Of a stretch of DNA of 5,898 bases, positions 1-4,626 are shown piece after piece (position 1 is the first letter of the stretch; each line of letters opens with the position of its first letter). The notes below the pieces were generated by a model. That model searched no databases. It was not told the DNA's origin and worked only from the letters and a program-made list of their open reading frames with translations. Source of the DNA: CAYLNK01 sp964384675 (GTDB taxonomy: Bacteria; Acidobacteriota; Thermoanaerobaculia; UBA5066); assembly GCA_964384675.1 (NCBI GenBank), contig CAYLNK010000370.1:1-5898 (forward strand), in the 5' to 3' direction. The translations under genes and the position numbers were made by a program.

Positions 1-2
1 AG

Positions 3-287
3 GGCGCGCCTCCGGTCGCGGTCGCGGTCCCGACGCCGGCGCCGACCCAGCTGGTCGTTCCCCCGACGGTCTCGACCCCGCCCGCGGCCGCTCCCACCGA
101 AGTCCCCGCCGGGCCGGCGCCTGCCACGGCCGCCCCCGCGATTCCGACAGCCCCCTCAGCCGCGCCGACCGCGGCTCCCCCGGCGCCTACTCCGGCACCC
201 ACGAAGAAGACCGAGGCGGCCCCGGCACCGAGCGTCGTCCGGACCCAGACGACGCCGTCGGGGGCCGGTCAGTCGCGCGCCGCCACG
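3..287 (+). repeat. Pro/Ala-rich low-complexity coding tract
   Basis: This stretch encodes the linker of the SPOR protein and is strongly biased toward CC- and GC-starting codons, giving runs such as PTPAP, APATAAPA and APPAPTPAP. It is degenerate rather than a precise tandem repeat: no unit length is conserved. It is interrupted once by a charged patch, TKKTEAAPAP, ahead of the SPOR domain. Confidence 0.6.
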
Positions 288-572
288 GTGACCACCCCCG
301 ACTGGGCCGGCAAGGAGCCGGTGTTCGCCCTCCACTTCTCCTCGTACCGCGACCGGGCGACCGCCGACAAGGACGCCGCCCGGCTCGCGAAGAGCCTGGA
401 GCGCCCCGGGCGCGCGATCTCGATCGACCTCGGCGACAAGGGGGTCTGGTACCGCGTCATGATCGGGGAGTTCGGGACCGTGGAGGAGGCGCTCGCCTAC
501 CGCGCGGAGCTCGAGCAGAAGGGAACGCCGAACATGGGATTCGTCTACCGGATCGTGGGGAAGACCCCGTGA
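3..572 (+). CDS. SPOR-domain protein, 3' part (5' end outside window)
   Basis: The frame is open from the left edge to the TGA at 570-572, giving 189 visible residues with no start seen. A GTG at 288 is an internal valine, not a convincing start, because the same frame runs on upstream in coherent low-complexity protein. Residues 1 to about 95 are a Pro/Ala/Thr/Val-rich linker, the usual disordered spacer that lets an envelope protein reach across the periplasm. Residues about 104-185 match the SPOR fold: FALHFSSYRD at the first strand, a helix with AARLAKSLE, then WYRVMIGEFGTVEEALAYRAEL, the typical strand-turn-helix second half. SPOR domains bind glycan strands stripped of stem peptides, often at division septa. 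The missing N-terminus could hold a transmembrane anchor, TPRs or an enzymatic domain, so the full role is unknown. The stop overlaps the next start by 4 bases. Confidence 0.85.
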   Translation, partial: GAPPVAVAVPTPAPTQLVVPPTVSTPPAAAPTEVPAGPAPATAAPAIPTAPSAAPTAAPPAPTPAPTKKTEAAPAPSVVRTQTTPSGAGQSRAATVTTPDWAGKEPVFALHFSSYRDRATADKDAARLAKSLERPGRAISIDLGDKGVWYRVMIGEFGTVEEALAYRAELEQKGTPNMGFVYRIVGKTP

Positions 573-928
573 CCGGCCTCCTCCTCCGGATCCTGATCAA
601 CATGGCGGCCCTCTGGGCCGCCGTGAGCCTGGTGCCCGGGATCCGCTTCGGCGGGGGCTTCCTGGGCCTCGCGGGCGTCGCCCTCGTGTTCGGCGTCCTC
701 AACACCTTCCTCCGTCCGGTGCTGAAGCTGCTGACGTTGCCGTTCTACCTGATCACCCTCGGCCTCTTCACGTTCATCCTGAACGCGCTGATGCTGTGGC
801 TGACCGCCAAGATGTCGCGCTCCCTGGGCCTCGACTTCGACGTCAAGGGCTTCGGCGCGGCCTTCCTCGGCGCCCTCGTCGTGACCGTCGTCAGCTTCGC
901 GCTCTCCCTGTTCGCCGGGAGGAGCTGA
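569..928 (+). CDS. YvlD/'phage holin family' four-helix membrane protein
   Basis: This is a 119-residue integral membrane protein with four predicted helices, at about 3-23, 30-47, 54-80 and 94-116. The signature of the family (Phage_holin_4_2 / YvlD-like) is clear: a VLNTFLRPVLKLLTLPFYL stretch with the conserved N-T-x-x-R-P turn, followed by ITLGLFTFILNALMLWL, and a C-terminal helix after a GFGAAFLGAL segment. The length fits the family. Despite the database name, members are ordinary chromosomal proteins of poorly defined function, linked in Bacillus to envelope stress; there are no lysis genes here to suggest a phage. The GTG start at 569 overlaps the SPOR gene stop (GTGA), so translation is probably coupled; a GGGGA about 10 bases upstream may act as ribosome site. 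The stop lies 3 bases from the stop of the opposing peptidase gene. Confidence 0.9.
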   Translation: MTGLLLRILINMAALWAAVSLVPGIRFGGGFLGLAGVALVFGVLNTFLRPVLKLLTLPFYLITLGLFTFILNALMLWLTAKMSRSLGLDFDVKGFGAAFLGALVVTVVSFALSLFAGRS

Positions 929-936
929 GCCTCAGC
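924..936. other. Small inverted repeat across two convergent stop codons
   Basis: GCTGAG-C-CTCAGC is a perfect inverted repeat centred on base 930. It contains the TGA of the holin-like gene (926-928) and, on the other strand, the TGA of the peptidase gene (932-934). As RNA it could fold only as a 5-bp stem with a 3-base loop and has no U-tract, so it is not a convincing terminator. Part of the symmetry follows simply from two TGA stops facing each other. Confidence 0.4.
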
Positions 937-2347
937 GGAGGGCGCGCTCGAGGTCGGCCAGCTCGCGCGGCAAGGAGCAGGTGAGGCACTCGGCGCCCGC
1001 CGGCGTGACGAGGACGTCGTCCTCGATCCTGACCCCGATGTTCCACCACTTCGGATCGATCCCTTCGCTTCCCTCGGCCACGTAGATCCCGGGCTCGACG
1101 GTCAGGGCCATCCCCGGCTCGAGCTTCACCTGCATCCCACGGTAGCGGTCCCAGCGATCCTCCGCGCCCGGAGGCACCTGGTAGCTGCCGACGTCGTGCA
1201 CGTTCAGGCCGAGCCAGTGGCTCGAGCCGTGCGGGTAGAGCCGCTTGTACGCCTTCGACGCCACGATCCCGGCCTTGTCGCCCTTCAGGAGCCCGAGCTT
1301 CAGGAGGCCGTCGACGACGACGTCGACGGTGGCGTCGTAGATCTCGTGGAAGGGAGCGCCGGGCCTCACCTTCGCGATCCCGGCCTTCTGGGCCGCGAGG
1401 ACGATCTCGTAGAGGGCGCGCTGCTCGGGTGTGAACCGGCGCGACACCGGGTAGCTCCGCGTGACGTCCGCGGTGTACATCGAGAGCTCGCACGCGGTGT
1501 CGTTGACGACCATCTCGCCGGCGTTCATGACGCGCGAGGCGTCCCGGTAGTGGAGGACGACGGCGTTCGGGCCCGAGCCGACGATCGGCGGGTAGCCCAT
1601 GCGGGCGGCGCCGCCGGCGAGGCAGGTCCCGACCATCGCCGACGTGAGCGCGTGCTCGTACGCGCCGGGGCGGAGCGCCTTCATCGCGGCGAGGTGGGCC
1701 TCGACGGTGAGCGCGCTGACCTTGCGCAGCAGCTCGATCTCGGTGGCGTCCTTGACGAGGCGCTGCTGGTGGAGGATCGGCGCGGCGTCGGCCGCGGGCC
1801 GCGCCTTCGCCGCGTTCGCGCTGCCGGCGCTCCAGACGTCGAGGAGCTTCCCCTTCAGCTCGGCGTCCCTCTCGACGCGGTGGTAGAGAGACGTCGCTGG
1901 GGCGAGGAGGGCGGGCAGGCGCTTGGGCAGCTCGTCGATCGGGAACGCCTCGTCGGCGCCGTGGATCTTCCTCGCGCCGTCGAGCCCGGTGCGCCAGCCG
2001 CTCCAGATCTCGGCGAAGTACTCCTTCGGCCGCACGAAGAGGAGGACGCGCTTCCCGTCCGGCGGGTCCTTCCGAAGCACCGCGACGACGTCCGGCTCGG
2101 AGACCCCGGTCAGGTACCAGAGGTCGGAGTCCTGCCGGTACGGGCCGGTGTCCACCTCCACGTCCGGGTCGGGCGCCGAGCGAACGACCACGACGGCGCC
2201 GGCCGGGAGCGCGTCGAGGAAACGCTGCCGGTGCGACCCGAAGAAGTCCGCGGGCAGGGCGGGCGGCGCGGCGAGGACGGGGGCGGAGAGGAGGGTGAGG
2301 AGCGCGAACGCTCGGGGCAGGCGGCTGAGGGGGTGGACGCGGCGCAT
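932..2347 (-). CDS. Exported M24 metallopeptidase, Xaa-Pro aminopeptidase type
   Basis: The 471-residue protein is a member of peptidase family M24B (aminopeptidase P), which removes an N-terminal residue preceding proline using two metal ions, often manganese. Residues 1-26 form a signal peptide (basic start, leucine-rich core, APVLA cleavage site), so it acts outside the cytoplasm, unlike E. coli PepP. An aminopeptidase P N-terminal domain covers about 32-165 and the pita-bread catalytic domain about 200-455. All five metal ligands can be aligned: D283 (VVND), D294 (TADVTRSYPV), H377 (HGSSHWLGL), E418 (LTVEPGIY) and E442 (VRIEDD); H384 (NVHDVG) corresponds to the catalytic-site histidine. 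A CxxC lies near the C-terminus (C454, C457). ATG at 2347 is chosen because it gives the signal peptide; no clear ribosome site precedes it. It follows the LTxxQ gene by 70 bases containing a hairpin, so it may be a separate or attenuated unit. Confidence 0.93.
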   Translation of the reverse strand: MRRVHPLSRLPRAFALLTLLSAPVLAAPPALPADFFGSHRQRFLDALPAGAVVVVRSAPDPDVEVDTGPYRQDSDLWYLTGVSEPDVVAVLRKDPPDGKRVLLFVRPKEYFAEIWSGWRTGLDGARKIHGADEAFPIDELPKRLPALLAPATSLYHRVERDAELKGKLLDVWSAGSANAAKARPAADAAPILHQQRLVKDATEIELLRKVSALTVEAHLAAMKALRPGAYEHALTSAMVGTCLAGGAARMGYPPIVGSGPNAVVLHYRDASRVMNAGEMVVNDTACELSMYTADVTRSYPVSRRFTPEQRALYEIVLAAQKAGIAKVRPGAPFHEIYDATVDVVVDGLLKLGLLKGDKAGIVASKAYKRLYPHGSSHWLGLNVHDVGSYQVPPGAEDRWDRYRGMQVKLEPGMALTVEPGIYVAEGSEGIDPKWWNIGVRIEDDVLVTPAGAECLTCSLPRELADLERALR

Positions 2348-2370
2348 GGCCGCGCATTCTGCGACGGAAA

Positions 2371-2411
2371 CGGCGGGGGAGCCGAGGTCCCGGGCTCGGG
2401 CCCCCCCGCCG
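2371..2411 (-). terminator. Strong GC hairpin after the LTxxQ gene
   Basis: The arms CGGCGGGGG (2371-2379) and CCCCCGCCG (2403-2411) are perfectly complementary, and an inner 5-bp stem pairs CCGAG (2382-2386) with CTCGG (2395-2399) around an 8-base loop. That is 14 pairs, nearly all GC, with one small internal loop. Read on the minus strand, it begins 6 bases after the stop of the LTxxQ gene and is followed by only three U residues (TTTCC), so it is a weak or partial intrinsic terminator, or a 3'-end stabilising structure, rather than a textbook one. It lies 23 bases before the peptidase start. Confidence 0.5.
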
Positions 2412-2417
2412 CCGAAA

Positions 2418-2909
2418 TCAGAACCCGAGCTGGTGGAGCGCGCCGGCCGCGCGGAGCGCGGACTCGGTGGCCAGGATCGCGTCGGCCTTCGCCTTCTGGT
2501 CGGCGGTGAAGATGGCGGTGAGGCTCGCCTTGAGCTGATCGCGGAGCGCCGCGCCCTGCTTCTCGAGGGCCCTCACGGCCAGCAGCTTGGTGCCGACGGT
2601 CGTGGCGTCCGGCGTGGCCGCGTTCAGCACGTCGCCGAGCGCCTTCTGGGCGTCGCCGATCTGCTTGCCGAGGGCGTCGGCGGCCGTGCGGTGCGCGTCG
2701 AGGACCGTCTTCATCGACGCCAGCTGCTCGGCGGTGAGGCCGAGGGCCTCCTTCAGCACCTGGTCGGGCGGCGGGCCTCCGGCCGGACCCTGCGGTGCGC
2801 CGTTACCGCCCGCGCCGCCGGGAGGGGGACCGGGGGGCATCTGGGCGAAGAGAGGCGTGGCGAGGAGGAGGCTCAGGCCGAGGGGCAGGGCCTTCTTGAC
2901 GAGGTTCAT
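2418..2909 (-). CDS. Secreted Spy/CpxP-like LTxxQ-motif protein
   Basis: The 163-residue product starts with a signal peptide (about 1-22, LSLLLATPLFA cut before QMPPG), then a Pro/Gly-rich segment (about 24-49) and a long mostly helical region (about 50-150). The helical region carries LTAEQ at 58-62 and a second FTADQ at 134-138, the paired LTxxQ pattern of the Spy/CpxP/ZraP and CnrX-like superfamily: small periplasmic proteins that act as chaperones, metal-binding proteins or stress sensors. There are no cysteines and only two histidines (73, 159), so metal binding is not evident and a chaperone or sensing role is more likely. The start is ATG 2909, not a further upstream in-frame codon, because it gives the signal peptide and has AAAGGAG 7 bases upstream. 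It overlaps the TPR gene stop by 4 bases (ATGA). Family assignment is good; function is inferred from family and context. Confidence 0.82.
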   Translation of the reverse strand: MNLVKKALPLGLSLLLATPLFAQMPPGPPPGGAGGNGAPQGPAGGPPPDQVLKEALGLTAEQLASMKTVLDAHRTAADALGKQIGDAQKALGDVLNAATPDATTVGTKLLAVRALEKQGAALRDQLKASLTAIFTADQKAKADAILATESALRAAGALHQLGF

Positions 2910-3511
2910 TCGGAATCTCCTTTCGGGTTGGGGCCGGGCGGCGGCCCGTTCGGGTGCCCGCCCGGAGGTGGCCCCTGGAGACGTCCCGCGGGCCCACGGG
3001 ACGGCGCCTTGACGGCCAGCTTCTGGGAGAGCTCGATGGCCTTGTCGAACGCGTCGAGCGCCTTCTCCGGCATTCCGGACTGCCGGTAGACGGTGCCCGC
3101 GTCGAGCCAGGCGGAGGCTTCGGCGACGGATCCGGGCGGGACCTCCGCGAGGAGGCGCTGGATCGTCTCGACCGCCTCCTTCTTCCGTCCCGCGTTGGTG
3201 AGCGTGATGGCGAGGCGGCCGATCAGGCGCGCCTTCGCCTCGTAGATCGGGTGCTCCTTCGGCACGTCGACGGCGAGGACCTTCTTCAGCTCGTCGATGG
3301 CGGCGTCGTTCTTCCCCTGCTCGACGAGGAGGCTCACCTTGGAGTCGAGGGCCTGGAACATCTGTCCGTACAGGAAGCCACGGTCCATCTGCGGCGACTG
3401 TGGCGGGCCGTGGGGCGGCCCCTGAGGGCCGCCCTCGCGCGGGGGCGGGCCCTGCTGGGCGAGGAGCGACGCGGCGAGGAGGAACGGAGCGGCGAGGATC
3501 TTCAGGTTCAC
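2906..3511 (-). CDS. Secreted TPR-repeat protein with Pro/Gly-rich ends
   Basis: The 201-residue protein has a short signal peptide (about 1-18, PFLLAASLLAQ). A Gly/Pro-rich stretch follows (about 20-41), then a helical core of roughly three TPR units at about 53-82, 92-123 and 134-167; the last one (LDAGTVYRQSG...EKALDAFDKAIEL) has the canonical small/large residue pattern. The tail (172-201) is again GPPPGG-like. TPRs mediate protein-protein contact, so a periplasmic adaptor role is plausible, perhaps with the LTxxQ or anti-sigma partner encoded alongside. No catalytic motif is visible. The GTG start at 3511 overlaps the anti-sigma gene stop (GTGA) and has GGAGG 7 bases upstream; the stop overlaps the next ATG. 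The ribosome site of the next gene, AAAGGAG, is embedded in the codons for the last residues here, which favours translational coupling. Confidence 0.85.
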   Translation of the reverse strand: MNLKILAAPFLLAASLLAQQGPPPREGGPQGPPHGPPQSPQMDRGFLYGQMFQALDSKVSLLVEQGKNDAAIDELKKVLAVDVPKEHPIYEAKARLIGRLAITLTNAGRKKEAVETIQRLLAEVPPGSVAEASAWLDAGTVYRQSGMPEKALDAFDKAIELSQKLAVKAPSRGPAGRLQGPPPGGHPNGPPPGPNPKGDSE

Positions 3512-4026
3512 GAGCGGCCTCCGGGGGTGGGGCTGGCATTCGGGGAGGCGGAGGACCCGAGGAGGGCCGCGGTGCGCTCCCGCGTGAAGGACGAGAGGAG
3601 GGACTCCTGCCGCGCGGCGACGAGCGCGGAGGCGACGCGGCTCACGCCGTTCGCCGGGGTCGAGCCGGAGCGGCCAGCGAGGAGCCGTTCGATCGACGCG
3701 CGGGCCTCGTCCTCCCTCCGGGCGAGCGTCTCGTCGCTCGGCGCTCGACGTTGCAGGAGGAGAGCGCCGAGGCCGCTCGCCACGACGAGCGAGGCGGCCA
3801 GCGCGAGAACGTGGCGGAGCGTGCGGCGCCGGGGTGACGCCGCCGCGACGAGCGTCCGGCGCAGACGGATCCGCGCGAGCTCGTCGGAGCTCTCCTCGCG
3901 GAGGAGGCGGATCGCCGCGGCCGGTCCGAGCGCGTCGGCACGGCCGTCCTCGAGCGACTCGGCCAGGGCGCGCGCCTCGGCCCGCTCCTCGGGAGTCGGA
4001 GGCGGTTCGTCGATCTCCCAGCTCAT
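3508..4026 (-). CDS. Probable single-pass anti-sigma factor (no zinc motif)
   Basis: A 172-residue protein with a charged, acidic cytoplasmic N-terminal part (1-65, with EERAEARALAESLEDG), one hydrophobic helix at about 70-92 flanked by arginines (RRRTLRH before, QRR after), and an extracytoplasmic helical C-terminal part (95-160) ending in a Ser/Pro/Gly tail. This topology, and the position directly after an ECF sigma gene, are what identify it as an anti-sigma factor; sequence motifs do not. It has no cysteine and one histidine, so it is not of the zinc-binding (HxxxCxxC) anti-sigma type. ATG 4026 is chosen over upstream in-frame codons because it overlaps the sigma stop by 4 bases (ATGA) and is preceded by GGGAGAG; the longer frame upstream is a shadow of the sigma gene. 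An alternative is a membrane protein of unrelated role. Confidence 0.72.
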   Translation of the reverse strand: MSWEIDEPPPTPEERAEARALAESLEDGRADALGPAAAIRLLREESSDELARIRLRRTLVAAASPRRRTLRHVLALAASLVVASGLGALLLQRRAPSDETLARREDEARASIERLLAGRSGSTPANGVSRVASALVAARQESLLSSFTRERTAALLGSSASPNASPTPGGRS

Positions 4027-4580
4027 GCTCTCTCCCACTCGCGCCGGAACGCGCGCGTCGCCCGGTGGAGGACGACGTCGAAGGTGGCGGTCGAGACGGC
4101 GAGGCGGGCCGCGCAGTCGGCCCGCTCGAGACCCTCCACGAGGCGGAGGCGGAGCGCTTCCGCGTACCTCTTCGGCAGCGCCGAGAGGGTCTCCTCGACG
4201 CGGGCCTTCATCTTCACCAGCTGCTCGCGGCGGATCATCTCCGCCTCCGCGCTCGGGACGCCGTCCGGGACCTCGAAGACCGGGTCGAGAGGATCCTCGC
4301 GGGTGCCGGCCCGGGCGCGCTGGCGGACCCGCTCCAGGGTCTTCCGGCGCGCGATCGAGGCGAGCCAGCGGACGACACCGACGCCGCGCCACTCGAACGT
4401 ACCGATCTTCTCGAGCGCGGTGCGGTACGTCTCGGACAGGACGTCGTCGGCGTCCGTCCGCCCGATCCGCGGGGCGATGACGCAGGTGAGGAGGAAGCCG
4501 CGGGTGCGGTCGTACAGCACACCGAAGCTCTCGCCGTCCCCGTCGCGTATCGCCCGTAGCAGCCGCTCATCGTCGTCCAT
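4023..4580 (-). CDS. ECF-type RNA polymerase sigma factor
   Basis: The 185-residue protein has the two-domain layout of group 4 sigma-70 factors. Region 2 spans about 6-88: ESFGVLYDRTRGFLL, then DADDVLSETYRTALEKI (equivalent to the usual DDLVQETFLRA core-binding and -10 segment) and WLASIARRKTLERVRQR. A linker (90-125) follows, and region 4 lies at about 127-182, opening with TLSALPKRYAEALRLRLVEGL and ending in a helix-turn-helix (ADCAARLAVSTATFDVVLHRATRAFRREW is the region 152-182). The recognition helix reads VSTATFDVVLHRA, where many ECF factors have a V-x-S-R-L-x-R-A type sequence, so its promoter specificity may differ from the common groups. The length is typical. It would direct polymerase to an envelope or stress regulon, likely including its own operon. 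ATG 4580 has no strong ribosome site. Confidence 0.93.
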   Translation of the reverse strand: MDDDERLLRAIRDGDGESFGVLYDRTRGFLLTCVIAPRIGRTDADDVLSETYRTALEKIGTFEWRGVGVVRWLASIARRKTLERVRQRARAGTREDPLDPVFEVPDGVPSAEAEMIRREQLVKMKARVEETLSALPKRYAEALRLRLVEGLERADCAARLAVSTATFDVVLHRATRAFRREWERA

Positions 4581-4590
4581 CCGTTCCGGA

Positions 4591-4620
4591 CAGACTATGA
4601 CGGGTGGCCCCCGGTCCTTA
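4591..4620 (-). promoter_or_regulatory. Possible ECF-type promoter for the sigma operon
   Basis: In the 46-base gap before the sigma gene, the minus strand reads TAAGGACC, a 17-base spacer, then GTCTG. This loosely fits the general ECF layout (GGAAC-like -35, about 16-17 bases, GTC-like -10) and would allow autoregulation. Transcription would begin only a few bases before the ATG at 4580, making a near-leaderless message, which would agree with the weak ribosome site. The match is short and by eye only; chance occurrence in GC-rich DNA is quite possible. Confidence 0.22.
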
Positions 4621-4626
4621 CACCGG

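Noticed and set aside
569..928. A prophage or lysis cassette implied by the 'phage holin' family name
   Set aside because: The protein is of the chromosomal YvlD-like type, and no endolysin, spanin, tail or integrase gene is present nearby.
891..2357. Minus-strand open frame of 488 codons in another frame over the peptidase
   Set aside because: Almost entirely Arg/Pro/Ala/Gly; it is an out-of-frame reading of the peptidase gene.
1196..2509. Long plus-strand open frame (437 codons) opposite the peptidase gene
   Set aside because: It lies antisense to a gene with all M24 metal ligands; the product is Arg/Gly/Val-rich without domains, as expected for a shadow frame in GC-rich DNA.
2418..3539. 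Long minus-strand frame reading the LTxxQ protein with about 210 extra N-terminal residues
   Set aside because: The extra part is an out-of-frame reading of the TPR gene; the true start at 2909 has a signal peptide and a strong ribosome site.
3508..4392. Extended form of the anti-sigma protein with 122 extra N-terminal residues
   Set aside because: The extension is Arg/Gly/Pro-rich and overlaps the sigma gene out of frame; ATG 4026 has a 4-base stop/start overlap and a ribosome site.
2954..4480. Plus-strand open frame (508 codons) opposite the sigma, anti-sigma and TPR genes
   Set aside because: It crosses three well-supported opposite-strand genes and turns into Arg/Ser/Pro-rich low-complexity sequence; a composition artefact.
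4595..4615. Imperfect hairpin (GAC-GGG / CCC-GTC) as a terminator of the mosaic gene
   Set aside because: The stem is short, needs a bulge, and has no following U-tract; read-through into the sigma gene is at least as likely.
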